Counted from the first letter of the stretch, positions 41,859-52,567 are shown. The stretch: 64,000 nt of DNA from Zasmidium citrigriseum (GCA_002786025.1 NHNW01000014.1:806001-870000); one strand, 5' to 3'. A program made the numbers and translations. Notes: a model not told the origin generated them from the sequence alone.

Positions 41859-43954
41859 AAAGATAGGCGACCCCGTGTTGGCGATGACGATGCAGTCAGG
41901 GACTGGGAGGCAGCTGAAGAGCGAGCTCTCGTACGAAAATTGGATCTTCGAGTGTTGCTTCCATGCTGCATTCTGTATTTCCTTGCGTATCTCGACAGGG
42001 CTAATATGGGCTTTGTCGGCACATTGCAAGTCGGAACTCCTGACTCATTTAGTGAGAGCCTCGATCTTCATGGCTCGGACTTCAACTGGGCTATCTCAAT
42101 CACCTACTTCGTGAGAAAGATTCAATGAACAGGAGGCGACATCTGCTGACTCCTATGTGTGTAGATGGTTACGGTGTTGCTCATCCCGTCGAACCTGGTC
42201 ATGAAGACGATCAGTGGAAAGAACTATTTCCCTCTCAGTATGTGGCCTTGCCAAGGAAGCAAATTTCACGATGCTGACGCCCTTAAGTTATGGTCGGATT
42301 CGGCACAGTATGTCCACCGCATCTGGCTCTGGATAGAGGGCCTGGCTAACCGGCCTCCAGGTAGAATGTTGTATCGGCGCGGTACAGAACTATGGCGGTC
42401 TTCTGGCAGCCAGATTCTTCCTAGGTGTTCCAGAGGTAATATCATCCGCGAAGCAGTTCCACAATACCAAAGACATGTGCTGACGCTTCCTGCCATTACT
42501 CGAAAGGCAGGCGTAGTGCCTGCTTGCATCATGTACTTCTCTTTCTGGTACAGACCGGAGGAGCGTGCATTGCGCATTGGCATCTTTCATGCGGCCAACT
42601 CGCTGGCCACCGCTGTTGGAGGCTTTATTGCAGTTGGCGTGGACAATCTCAATGGAAAGGCCGGTCTCCCAAGCTGGCGCTGGCTCTTCATCGTGAGTGA
42701 AATTGAGTTCCGCATTGTGCATGTCAAGATGGCTGAGAACTCCAGATCGAAGGCCTGATGTCTGTGGTGATGGCTGCTCCGGTATACTTTCTTCTGCTCA
42801 CGTTTCCAGAGACGACCGCTGCTTTCAATGAGCGGGAAAGGCACATCGCAGTTAACCGATTCGGACGAGGGTCGACCAGACAGACTGACGCGACTTGGGA
42901 CACCAAAGCCGTGTTGCAAGTGCTTTCGCGGCCGTCGACTTATGTCTTCTTCGTGTCGTATATCTGCTTGCTGATCGTGGCAGTCTCGCTGGGAACGTTC
43001 TTGCCGATCATTCTCAACACCTTTGCAGGCTTCTCGAGCACTTTGTCTAACGAGTACACGTCAGCGGTATTCTTCGTCTCCATCCCATGCTGTAAGTGGA
43101 GCTGTTGCGATCCACAACTTCGAATCTGACTTTTAGCAGATGCAATCTGGTCGTGGCATTCTGACCATGTAAATGAACGCATGTGGCACTATTTGCTGCC
43201 TGTCTTAGCGTCCAGTACGATTGTCATAGACTTCGTGATCGCATGACTGTGCTGATAGCGCGATCAGTCCCTTGCTTCGCCGTCTGGACGTATGTCGCAT
43301 CGAATGAAAGTCTCAGTGGCATCGAACCCATATCGCTCTACGGGATGGCGTTTCTCGGCCATTTAGCGTCCAGTGAGTGAATTTTTCTTGCTCTTCGAAG
43401 GCATCGAATCCAGCTAACTCGTCTTCTTGATAGTTGCACAGCCGGCCGCCTTGAGCTATCGGTCCTCAACGCTGTATGGAGCTGCGGAGCAAGCTGTCGG
43501 CGGAGCGACTGCCATTGCAGCCCTCTCAATCTCGAGCATCATTGGACCACAGATATATCAGACAGCTGACAAGCCGTGGTACCTGCCTGGATTCTCGACA
43601 TCGTGTGCGACTCTCGCCTTCACGGTGGTTGGATTCGCCAGCTTGCCTGTGTGGCTGTGGTTGGAGGCCAGACAGCGGAAGGCGAGGACAGGACACGCGT
43701 TGCCATTACGTGCACTTGAAGATGCTCTTCAAGCACAAGTAGGTAACATCCAGAACTCGGCCAGGCACCGCAGAAGTAACACTTTCCAGGTCTCGGATGC
43801 GGCCAGGGAGCAGGCCAATATGCAGACGGCCCAAGAGGAGAAGGAGAATCTCGATGTCGAGGCTGCCGCAAATCATGCTGAGCACTTGGAGATGAGGGAG
43901 ATGGAAGATGGACAGGGTAGCAGACGCGATGGTCAGCAGATTGACAAGACGTGA
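41859..43954 (+). CDS. Dal5-type MFS permease (5' exon unresolved)
   Basis: Anion:cation symporter family (allantoate, nicotinate, pantothenate and other organic acids) plasma-membrane permease. Nine exons can be joined in one frame: 41859-42110, 42165-42237, 42288-42307, 42361-42435, 42507-42692, 42746-43091, 43137-43214, 43259-43372 and 43434-43954, giving 554 residues before the missing N-terminus. Landmarks are ERALVRKLDLRVLLPCCILY, FLAYLDRANMGFVGTL, NYGGLLAARFFLGVPEAGVV, FWYRPEERALRIGIF, LPSWRWLFIIEGLMSV and SDHVNERMWH. About twelve hydrophobic segments fit. The last 90 residues are hydrophilic and acidic. The eight introns, one leaving an exon of only 20 bases, make this the most fragmented gene here. 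It must start in an upstream exon, because no in-frame ATG precedes the first helix. Confidence 0.82.
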
Positions 43955-44163
43955 AGCAAGACGCGGAGGGCAGGATTGGGCGTTGTTTGTGTTTTTTGTC
44001 AATTTAGCCCTCCGTACGAAGTGGATCCAGCCTGAAAGGCCGATGGGCCGACCTCGACCTTTCTCCTTCCTCCGCTTCCTCCTCTCTTCTCTTCTCTTCT
44101 CCATCTGTTCTTACTTTGACAGCAGCTAAAGGCTGTCGCTTGAAGGATGTAATCTCTACAACC

Positions 44164-46152
44164 ATGCCAACGTTCAAAGCATACGACCCTTCACAGCACC
44201 TCCACTCACGTCCTCCAAGGGCCTGCGAGGAATGCCACGCTCGGAAGATCCGATGCATTCCCAGTGATCATCCCGACTCATGCCAGCATTGTCTAAAGCA
44301 TGGAACGAATTGTCGGCAGCGTACTCGGAAGCGCAGACGTGATGATCAAGGCGGCGATGTGCCCCATCAAAGTCCGCGTTCGAGCAGACGAGGACAGGAT
44401 CAGGCCTTTGATTATCCAACTTCCAATGGCGGGCAGCATTGGGGATTGCCAGCAGCAGCTGATTCGACTCCTCCACTCCTTTTTGCTGGGAGACCTGTTC
44501 GAACGTTGGCAAATGCTTCTCCAGTGGCAACCTCCAACGTCGACCGCTTCCACAACTCCTCTTTCCTCAACCGGAGTGCCATATTTGGCCGAGACTTTCA
44601 AGACATTGACCACTCGAACGGCAACAATGCCACCAACGAAGGAGAGCACACTCTATCTCCCGAAGATATGGAAGTTCTGCGGCTGCACAAGGCGTTCGAT
44701 CTGCCGGACTTTCCAGAACGGCAGAGTCTGATAGACGCCTTCTTCGACAAATGTAGCACCTTCATGCCGGTAGTGGACCGGACGATGCTCGAGGTAACAG
44801 ACGACAGTGAACCAGATTCTTACTTAGCCCTACAAGTAGTACTTCTTGCAGGCCGTCTCATGCGGCCGAACCGATACCCAGCACCGGTAACAGATCTGCT
44901 TTACAAGCGAGTCAAAGCATTGATCTATTCTGGCCAAGAGCGAAACCCTTTGAATCTACTGGCTGCTCTTTGCTTGATTCAATGGAATACATCTGCCGCA
45001 CCAAAAGACATCTCAATGAACACGCCGCGATACTGGACTACAATGGCTGTCGGTATTGCCCAGCAAATGGGTCTTCACAGGACGTCGGCCGCACCAACGG
45101 CAGATGAGCCCTTGAGGAGGCGGATTTGGTGGACGCTCTGTACTCGAGATAATCTATCGGCATCAGCGCACGGTAGACCGCGCCTCATCAATCCTCTCGA
45201 TTGCACCCAGCAGCCTTTGACGATTGAAGACTTCCCAAAACCGAGGGATGACCATCGAGCGAACATCTTCCTATCCTACGTCACCGTATTGCACATCCTT
45301 GGAGATCTCTGCCAGTCGATGGTAAGACAGGGAGAGGCAACGGCATTGGAGAAAGAACAGATCGCCACACGCTTGATGACATATCTAAACGACCTACCCG
45401 CCAACTTGAGGCTTATGGATGCATCTGGTCTGCCGACACCATATGATCTACACGTCGCTCAGCTCCACATTCCGATTCTGGCCACGATTTTGATTCTGTA
45501 TCGTCCAAGATCAGTATTCTCTCTGAAATCTACGAGCGCTGCAAGCATTGCCGCTGCCAATCTCAGCTTTCGAATCTTCGAAGCAATTGAGTGGAGAGAG
45601 CACACGCATTGTCTCAGCTCAGCTTTTGCATGGCATCTTCTCATGACATGCGTACCTCTCCTGTCATGCCTCAGAGTCCCACAGCTGAAGGACGCTTCAA
45701 GCTCAGCTCTTGATTCTCTTGAAAGGTCTATGAGTACTTTGGGGAAAACCAGGCCAGCAGCAACGAACAATCTCCGCAGTGTGCGAGCAATACGCAAAGC
45801 GATGGTCTCCAGTCTAGAGTCTGGGAGATCCCGACATGAAACGCCGGCTGTTGAGTCTGGTGAGGAGCAAGGCAATCCGAGCCACCTCAACATGGCGCCG
45901 GCGCTGCTGAGCTCGTACGGCACTGAAGCCGTGCGGCATTATGAAAAGCTCGTCGATCAACTTGGACCGAGTTCACTTGAAGCGCTTGTCGACACCAATG
46001 ACCAGACTCAGGATATTAACAGCTCCTCGCAGCAGCAGCAGGACTTCTTCGACCTGCTGGGCCTCGGCGAATCTGAAGATCAGCTCAACTTCGACGACCT
46101 CTTCGGACCAGGACACTCGTGGATGATGAGAGACTGGATGACTGAATTCTGA
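44164..46152 (+). CDS. Zn2Cys6 transcription factor
   Basis: Binuclear zinc-cluster regulator of 662 residues, single exon from the ATG at 44164. The DNA-binding domain is ACEECHARKIRC then CQHCLKHGTNC, with Cys at 21, 24, 31, 40, 43 and 50, followed by a basic RTRKRRR run. The fungal_trans middle domain is recognised by LIDAFFDKCSTFMPVVDRTM, YWTTMAVGIAQQMGLHRTSA and RRRIWWTLCTRDNLSASAHG. This arrangement is like cutinase or fatty-acid regulators of the Ctf1/FarA sort, but I cannot claim orthology. The C-terminal 40 residues are Gln/Asp/Phe-rich (SSQQQQDFFDLLGLGE, NFDDLFGPG), a likely activation domain. The promoter just upstream has a CT-rich tract near 44080-44105. Placed between the permease and the acyl-CoA oxidase genes, it is the obvious regulator of this block. 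Confidence 0.9.
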   Translation: MPTFKAYDPSQHLHSRPPRACEECHARKIRCIPSDHPDSCQHCLKHGTNCRQRTRKRRRDDQGGDVPHQSPRSSRRGQDQAFDYPTSNGGQHWGLPAAADSTPPLLFAGRPVRTLANASPVATSNVDRFHNSSFLNRSAIFGRDFQDIDHSNGNNATNEGEHTLSPEDMEVLRLHKAFDLPDFPERQSLIDAFFDKCSTFMPVVDRTMLEVTDDSEPDSYLALQVVLLAGRLMRPNRYPAPVTDLLYKRVKALIYSGQERNPLNLLAALCLIQWNTSAAPKDISMNTPRYWTTMAVGIAQQMGLHRTSAAPTADEPLRRRIWWTLCTRDNLSASAHGRPRLINPLDCTQQPLTIEDFPKPRDDHRANIFLSYVTVLHILGDLCQSMVRQGEATALEKEQIATRLMTYLNDLPANLRLMDASGLPTPYDLHVAQLHIPILATILILYRPRSVFSLKSTSAASIAAANLSFRIFEAIEWREHTHCLSSAFAWHLLMTCVPLLSCLRVPQLKDASSSALDSLERSMSTLGKTRPAATNNLRSVRAIRKAMVSSLESGRSRHETPAVESGEEQGNPSHLNMAPALLSSYGTEAVRHYEKLVDQLGPSSLEALVDTNDQTQDINSSSQQQQDFFDLLGLGESEDQLNFDDLFGPGHSWMMRDWMTEF

Positions 46153-46161
46153 ACTATCTAA

Positions 46162-48281
46162 CTAGAGCTTCGCCAAGATCTCACCACCATCATTGCTTCC
46201 CATCACCAGCTCATCCTCTTTGTACCGCACATTGAACGTGGTACGGTTCAAAGGATTATCTACGTGAGCACGATGGAAAAGAGCCTCGTAGACTTTGCCA
46301 TCATATCGACCCAAGTCGCTGTTGAGGAGAAAGTCAGGAAGGGCGAACGAATCCACCACTCGCACGGCATGAGGCCTAATGCGCTGCATGAGAGTCAGAA
46401 TCTCCTGTGGCAGCTGCGCAAGGACCGTGGTAGCAATTGCCCCCGACTGCTGGAAATGCCAGGCATCTTTCTCAATTGCAGAGAGACTGAAGAGTCGGAA
46501 GAGGTCCCACAGGACAGCTTTGTTTGCGGACGGTAGGTCTTCAACGCCGACAAGTCCTTCGTAAAAGTTTGCAACCAACAAAGCTTGAGTATAGGCACGA
46601 CTGAGATGGCGAAACTCGATCAGCAAGCTGTTCCACGGCATCTTCTTGACTTCGCGGTTCTCATATGCCTCGAACGCCAGGGAAGACATTCGCCATTCGA
46701 AGGCTTCGAGGATCGACGAGTTGTCGGAGAGGTCGGTAAGTCGAGGGGAAGAATTGGCCTGATCGCGGAACTTGGAAAGACTGGACACCAGTCTACTGGT
46801 ATCACCCGCCTCGGACGTCGAGACCTCTTTGACCTTCTTGAGCAGGTATCGAGCAGCTTGCTGCGTGATCATCCAGTTGTCACCCTCAACGGTCGGCTTG
46901 CTGAGATAGTCTGCATTCAGTTGCACAAGGCCAGTACCTCCGCCGTACCCATGGCCGCCCATAGCTCGCCGACAAGTCTCGATTCCATCAGCAGCCATCT
47001 CGGTCGCCAGACTCTTCAGCCCAGCGGAAGTCGAATGCAGCTCTTGGAGTTGAGCAAGGTCACTCTCTTTTTGGGTGTTGGCACCTTTGGTCCGCTCGTA
47101 GAGCTGTCGCATTGCCGCTCCACTGTAATGCAATGCGAATGTGGCGGCTAGGAGTGGCAATACACGAACCTGAACGGTCGAGTAGTTGAGCACCTGCTGT
47201 TCTTTGGCAGATGCATCTCCGGAGTCCTGGTCTCTGAACTGTCGCCTGATGGCGAGGTAGCGGACTGCGACTGTGACGGCTCTGGCGAGTACGAGTCGAG
47301 CGTTCATGACGATGGTGGAGCGTCCCTGAATAATGCAAGGTCAGCCCGGCTTTTGAACATGGCTCTTCCAGGCTGACCTACCCAAGTCAATTGGCCATAC
47401 ATGGCGCCCGTTTTCTTAGGCTTGATGTATTCGCCCGTCTCCCGATCGACACTGGCATGTCGGCTGAGCAGAGCCCCGTGCGGCACTCGATGCTGATTCA
47501 TGAGCATATAGGCATTGTCCATAGGCGCATACCCATACTTGGGCCCAATGTCCCCCACAATAATGCTCTCCGGTGGCTCATGGGTCTCCAGATCCCTCAC
47601 CTGCACAATGAACGGATGTGGCCCGTACTCATCAATCACGTTGCCACCCACCCTTGGAATCCTCAGCTGAGCAACGACAACCGCATGATTTGCCGTTCGT
47701 CCCAAAGACCCGTTCCACCACTTACTCCCCGTCAACGTCGGACTATGCAACACGAACTCGTTGGTCTGCCTATCCCACGTCGCCGTCGCTTCTAAACCTC
47801 TCACATTCGATCCATGCCCTAACTCCGTCTGCGCATACGCCCCAATTACCTCCCAGCTCTCCATCTTGGGGATCCAGTACCGCCTCTGCTCCTCACTGCA
47901 TTGTTCCAGCAAGGCACTCTTGAACAGCGACCAGTTCAGATGATGCGGAAGGACATCATCCAATAGCCATTCGGCCATGAGGAAGTCCTCATCATTCCAG
48001 GAATGGATGTCCTTCAACTGACGTAGACGTTTGCCCCTTGCGAGACCGAGTTTGTAGCGGTCTGGGCGGGAGAGGTTTGCTTGATTCTTTTTGGAGAAGA
48101 GAGGTTCCTGGAGCATGATGGCCAGGATGCGGGATTGGCGGGCGAGGTACTCTGGACCGAAGAGATGGTGGGAGAAGGCATCTGTGTCGAAGTTGGATTG
48201 ATCACGTTCTTTGGCCAGAGTAGCGGCTCCGTTGGCTTGGGGATGGGGTTTGAGAGCGGCGCTGAAGTCTGGAGGGGACAT
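46162..48281 (-). CDS. Peroxisomal acyl-CoA oxidase
   Basis: FAD enzyme that performs the first step of peroxisomal beta-oxidation and makes H2O2. Two exons, 48281-47382 and 47325-46162, with a 56-base intron (GTAGGT...TTCAG), give about 687 residues, the usual size. Landmarks are MESWEVIGAYAQTELGHGSN, EATATWDRQTNEFVLHSPTL and KWWNGSLGRTANHAVVVAQL (the active-site region), VGDIGPKYGYAPMDNAYMLM, and, after the junction, GRSTIVMNARLVLARAVTVA with YLAIRRQF. YGGGTGLVQLNADYLSKPTV holds the region of the C-terminal catalytic Glu found in the family. The terminus GGEILAKL is an AKL peroxisomal signal. It converges on the Zn2Cys6 gene, whose stop codon is only 9 bases away. Chain-length preference is unknown. 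Confidence 0.94.
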
Positions 48282-48758
48282 TTTGTCTGGTGGTAGAGAA
48301 GGAATGGTGATGACAGCCGTATGGAATGAAAGTTTTCAATGTATGAAAGACTTGATCTATGACGGACTTGATCGAATGGATTAAGAGTGTTTGCAAGTGA
48401 GAAATGTATGCGGTAGGATCTGAACAGCTCATCCAATGTCAATCTCACCGAACTTGGCGAGTCTCCAGGTGCTACAACCAATGCACTGAGGTAGAAATCC
48501 CGGTGCCGATGTTACGGAGGAAGTCGACGATCCCAGCACGGAAGGAGGGGAAGTCGGTGGTTTCCTAATGTAGAATGCCCGAGACGCCAGTCGCCGTATC
48601 ACATGCTTCTTGGCGACCATGATATCGGCGGATATCGACGTTTGAGCTGATAACGCGCGAGTCGACTTGTGCAAATTTATGCAATGCAGCTCAAGCCGAA
48701 GCTTCGAGGTCCGCGGGAGTGAACATCACGCATCTGTTCTCACGACAAGCATTGAAAG
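48282..48758. promoter_or_regulatory. Divergent promoter of acyl-CoA oxidase and SHE9
   Basis: 477 bases between start codons. It contains CGGTGCCG at 48501-48508 (inverted CGG triplets with two bases between), a possible but unproven zinc-cluster site. The oxidase promoter would lie toward its left side. No other feature was seen. Confidence 0.4.
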
Positions 48759-50057
48759 ATGAGTGTGGTGCGACGGCCGACAGCTCGTCTAGGAGCTGAA
48801 TTGTTACGATGGTCATTCGGAGAGGGAAGACTTGCAGCAAGAGCGAGCTATTCCACAACATGGACCTGCTCAGAATGTCGGACAAAGTCGAAGACAAGCA
48901 AGACGCGAATAATTGATAACATTGGCTCGAAACGACACTTCTCACGATCTCTCCGCCTACAAGAAGAAAAGCAGCGACATCCAATCGACCCAACAAACCC
49001 AACCTCCACCGAAGCCAACACGCCCGCATCCTCCTCCTCGTCCCTCCCCTCCCACACAGCATCCCAGCGCTCGCAACTCTCCAACCGCGCCTCCCAAATC
49101 CTCGACACGCTTCTTCTCCGCGCCTCCATAGCCTCTCAACACATAAACGCCTACACAGGAACCGACTACTCCGGCATCGAAGCCCTCCGGCGCGAGATCA
49201 CAGACCAAGAACATAAAGTCCGGGAATACCACGCAGCGGTAGACGCAGCGAAAGAGCAGCATCATGAAGCCCATGCGAAACAAACCTCCGCGCAACGCGA
49301 GATCGTCGCGCTGTTAGAAAGGAAAAGCTCCTGGACCCCGACGGATCTGGAGCGGTATATGTCCCTCGTGCGCAGCGAGCATATGAATGACATGGACGTT
49401 GCACAAGCGCGGGATAACCTCACAGCAGTGGAGAGGAAGCTGGAGGACGCGCGGTCGCTGCTGGAGAAGTTGGAGCGGAAACAGTATCATGAAGAGCAAG
49501 TGTGGAGTGATACGATTAGGAGGAATAGCACGTGGGTGACTTTTGGGCTGATGGGGGTGAATATTCTGTTGCTGTTGGCGCAGATTGCGATTTTTGAGCC
49601 GTATAGACGGAAGAAGATTGTGAGGGATGTTAAGGCGGCGTTGGATGAGAAGACGGTGACGGCTGTGCCGAGTGCGGTGGAGGTGGAGAGTAGGGTTGAG
49701 GGTGTGGTTCCGCCGCAGGAGGTTATGGTTGAGGCTGAGAAGGATGATAAGACTTTGCTCGAAAGTCTGCTGCCAGCGACTGGGGAGGATGTCGGCAAGG
49801 CTCCTCTTGCGGCTGGAGAGATGTTGCCCTCCGAAGCGGCTGATTTTGTTGGGGCTGTTCCAGCGAAAGCGGAACCACCAACATCGGACAGCTCTGCGAA
49901 GTCTACCCTGGAGGTATACCAGGAGGCTCTACAGGATCTCTTCAGCGAACGAATCGTTCAGCTGAGGAAGGTGGATGTGACCAACACCGCTCTGCAAGGC
50001 GCGGCGACTGGTGTAGCTGTAATGGGGCTCTTGTTCGTACTCTTACGACCAAGATGA
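48759..50057 (+). CDS. SHE9: Mitochondrial inner-membrane protein She9/Mdm33
   Basis: Homologue of yeast She9 (Mdm33), which shapes the mitochondrial inner membrane and cristae. Single exon of 432 residues. A presequence (MSVVRRPTARLGAELLRWSF, then ARASYSTTW) is followed by a Ser-rich linker. The soluble matrix part carries a long coiled coil (about residues 140-265) with family motifs IEALRREITDQEHKVREYHA and LLERKSSWTPTDLERYMSLV and VRSEHMNDMDVAQARDNL. The first membrane helix is STWVTFGLMGVNILLLLAQI (about 270-290), followed by FEPYRRKKIV. A second hydrophobic segment (GAATGVAVMGLLFVLL) ends the chain. The 3' end lies 19 bases from the NECAP stop codon on the other strand. Confidence 0.9.
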   Translation: MSVVRRPTARLGAELLRWSFGEGRLAARASYSTTWTCSECRTKSKTSKTRIIDNIGSKRHFSRSLRLQEEKQRHPIDPTNPTSTEANTPASSSSSLPSHTASQRSQLSNRASQILDTLLLRASIASQHINAYTGTDYSGIEALRREITDQEHKVREYHAAVDAAKEQHHEAHAKQTSAQREIVALLERKSSWTPTDLERYMSLVRSEHMNDMDVAQARDNLTAVERKLEDARSLLEKLERKQYHEEQVWSDTIRRNSTWVTFGLMGVNILLLLAQIAIFEPYRRKKIVRDVKAALDEKTVTAVPSAVEVESRVEGVVPPQEVMVEAEKDDKTLLESLLPATGEDVGKAPLAAGEMLPSEAADFVGAVPAKAEPPTSDSSAKSTLEVYQEALQDLFSERIVQLRKVDVTNTALQGAATGVAVMGLLFVLLRPR

Positions 50058-50076
50058 ATACAAAGAATCCTCTAGC

Positions 50077-50835
50077 TCATTGGAACTCTCCAAATTCACC
50101 ATCGTCGAATCCCAGCTCCTGCGCCGTCTTGCCCTGCACGCCAGATGGCGGTGCAATTGGCGGATACTCCGTCGGTGCCTTTGCAGCGCCTGGTGGCGGC
50201 GCTATCGAGAATAATGCAGCATTCTCGTCCTTATTGCTCGATGTGTCGACCGTCGGCGCTGCTCTCCTCCCTCTTGAGCCAACCTGAATATTGATCGTCT
50301 GCCCCTCCTTCAAGCTGAAGTCCTGCTTCAACTCTTGGTCCGCATTGCTCTTAGCCTTCGCACTCGGAGCTCCTCCTGCATCACCATCCATACCCAACAC
50401 TTTCCTCGCCTGGCCTAGTGCAATCCCAAAATCAAACGCAGGACTTCGATCCTCGAATCCAATCCCCAACGTAGCTTTCATACCTCCTTCACCCACAACC
50501 CGTATCGCAAAGAACCGACTGCTGTCATTCGCTTGCTGTACTGCCGCAGTGCTAGTATACGGAGCTGCTGCGAAAAGGTCTCCTGTATTGGGGTCTTCAA
50601 GTACAATGTCCGCTTTTATCTTCCCATCTATCGACGTCTCCATTATCCGCAATCGTGCCGTGAAGATCTGCTGCGCAGTCGGCTGGGTCGGCGACGTCCA
50701 TGAAGAAGCTTGGAAACCTTTCGTGCTGGTGATGGGCGGGATGCCGTAGACGTGGACGCCGTTGGCGACAAAGAGGATGCGTTGGATGGCGGACTCGGGG
50801 AGGGGGCGGCCGGTTGCTGGGTCGGTGAGGGCCAT
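50077..50835 (-). CDS. NECAP-family endocytic adaptor-binding protein
   Basis: NECAP (DUF1681) protein, an accessory of clathrin-coated vesicles that binds the AP-2 adaptor. Single exon of 252 residues. The PH-like domain fills the first 160 residues: SAIQRILFVANGVHVYGIPP, KGFQASSWTSPTQPTAQQIF, ARLRIMETSIDGKIKADIVL, DSSRFFAIRVVGEGGMKATL and GIGFEDRSPAFDFGIALGQ are the classic family strings. A Lys-rich segment (KQDFSLKEGQTINIQVG) follows, then a Pro/Ala-rich tail ending FDDGEFGEFQ, in which the F-x-x-F spacing could bind adaptor ears. The gene is divergent from deoxyhypusine hydroxylase, with 211 bases between start codons. Confidence 0.92.
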   Translation of the reverse strand: MALTDPATGRPLPESAIQRILFVANGVHVYGIPPITSTKGFQASSWTSPTQPTAQQIFTARLRIMETSIDGKIKADIVLEDPNTGDLFAAAPYTSTAAVQQANDSSRFFAIRVVGEGGMKATLGIGFEDRSPAFDFGIALGQARKVLGMDGDAGGAPSAKAKSNADQELKQDFSLKEGQTINIQVGSRGRRAAPTVDTSSNKDENAALFSIAPPPGAAKAPTEYPPIAPPSGVQGKTAQELGFDDGEFGEFQ

Positions 50836-51046
50836 CTTTGAATGTTGTATGACTTGTGGAATTGTTGGATGGAGAGCTCTCCTTCACATGTTCCCGGCAT
50901 TCGAGTTCGACGGATGCAGGGTCCCTAGCGCGCGGCACGCGAAACTCTAAATGCGCACCACAATCGATAAGAAAGAAAGTGGGGTCCGCGTCTATGAATC
51001 TTGCTTCAGATTTCTCCAATTCCCATCTCTAAAACCTCTGCCCACC

Positions 51047-52101
51047 ATGTCTCCCGCCGTCGTCCTCCCCGAGGACCAAATCGTCGCCACCCTCCGCGCA
51101 GACCTGTGTTCCGAATCCGTCCCCCTCGCCAAGCGCTTCCGCGCACTATTCTCGCTCAAACATCTCGCCGCACAGAAGCCCGCCACGCCTCAGACCATTC
51201 CCGCGATCGAAGCCATCGCTGCTGCGTTCACGTCGCCGTCTGCGCTTTTGAAGCATGAGCTTGCGTATTGTTTGGGACAGTCGGGCAAGGATGAGGCGAT
51301 TCCTTTTCTGAGGGCGGTGATTGAGGATCGGCAAGAGGATGCTATGTGCAGACATGAGGCTGCGGAGGCGATTGGCGCGTTGGGAGATAAGAGCAGTTTG
51401 GAGCTATTGAGGCAGAGGAGGGATGATCCTACCGAGGAGGAGGTTGTGAAGGAGACGTGTGATATTGCGATTGAGAGGATTGAGTGGGAGCATTCGGAGG
51501 AGGGGAGGAAGGAGAAGTTGAAGCAGAGGTGTGTCAAGAATTCTGCAAATCAGATATCCGAGTCGAGACACTGACAATTTCAAGCGACTTCGCGTCGATA
51601 GATCCGGCCCCTCCCATGCCAGAACTCAACGACAAGCCTTCGATACCCGACCTCAAGAATACCCTACTCGACACGAGCCTCCCACTGTTCAAGCGATACC
51701 GAGCCATGTTCGCCCTCAGAGACCTCGCATCCCCACCCGATGTCCCTACCGCCGTACCTGCGATTCAAGCACTTGCAGCTGGATTCAAAGACCCATCTGC
51801 GCTGTTCCGACACGAAATTGCATTCGTCTTTGGCCAGCTCTCCCACCCTGCGTCCATTCCGAGTCTTGTGGAATGCCTGAGCGACGTGAAAGAGGCTAGT
51901 ATGGTGCGACATGAGGCTGCTGAGGCACTGGGAAGTTTGGGCGAGGAAGAGGGTGTGGAGGATACGCTGAAGAAGTTCCTCAACGATCCAGAACAAGTCG
52001 TGCGGGATAGCATCATCGTGGCGTTGGATATGGCGGAGTTTGAGCGCAATGGCGAGATGGAGTACGCCACGATTCCAGTCGCGCAGGAGGCTGCTGCATA
52101 G
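51047..52101 (+). CDS. LIA1: Deoxyhypusine hydroxylase
   Basis: Di-iron HEAT-repeat enzyme that completes hypusine formation on eIF5A. Two exons, 51047-51528 and 51585-52101, with a 56-base intron (GTGTGT...TTCAAG), give about 332 residues. The eight HEAT hairpins form two halves, and the four iron-binding His-Glu pairs are all present: His70-Glu71 (LLKHELAYCLGQ), His103-Glu104 (CRHEAAEAIGALG), His237-Glu238 (FRHEIAFVFGQL) and His270-Glu271 (VRHEAAEALGSLG). The linker between halves is acidic and Pro-rich. Length fits the family. The stop is 50 bases from the convergent RPA12 stop. The ATG at 51047 has a CCACC context. Confidence 0.95.
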
Positions 52102-52151
52102 ATACCCAGAACCAGGCAATAGAATTTCGAAACATTGAGTTTGTTGCTCGA

Positions 52152-52567
52152 TCAGTTGTTGGTGTTCCATTTGTGGTTGCACTTCGGACAGGTATAGAAG
52201 ACCGTGCTGCCTTCATCTGCCGACCGCAGTTGCTGGGTATAGAAGCGCACTTCCGGGTTGCCGCACTTCTCACAAGTCTGCTGAATGATGGCTTCGGTCT
52301 GCATGTCGGCTTCTGACAGCTCCTGGATGTCCGATCGCAGTCTTGTGCGCAAAGTGGATGGGAACGCCGAGGGCTTTGAAGTCGTCACGACCACCTTCGA
52401 CGAGGTGTCTGGCAGGTCAGAAGGAGTAAATGATCAAAATTTCATGTGACAATACCTTTGTTCTGCGCGCCACAGACGTCGCATTCGATGCTGGTTTTGC
52501 GGCCGACATTAGGCTCCAGCAGGTTGCCGCAGTCGTTGCAGAAGATCAGTGAGCCAATCGCCGTCAT
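52152..52567 (-). CDS. RPA12: RNA polymerase I subunit A12.2
   Basis: Small zinc subunit of RNA polymerase I that assists transcript cleavage. Two exons, 52567-52456 and 52408-52152, with a 47-base intron (GTATTG...GCCAG), give 122 residues. The N-terminal zinc ribbon is FCNDCGNLLEPN with CDVCGAQNKG. The C-terminal TFIIS-like ribbon is CEKCGNPEVRFYTQQLRSAD, containing RSADEGSTVFYTCPKCNHKW, where Asp-Glu after RSA is the cleavage-assisting acidic pair. The size and two-ribbon layout match RPA12 rather than RPB9 or RPC11. The gene is divergent from SCC2. Confidence 0.95.

Noticed and set aside
42165..42758. Reading the permease locus as a broken transporter because of multiple stops
   Set aside because: All stops fall within well-bordered GT-AG introns, and the exons rejoin in one frame with conserved transporter motifs.
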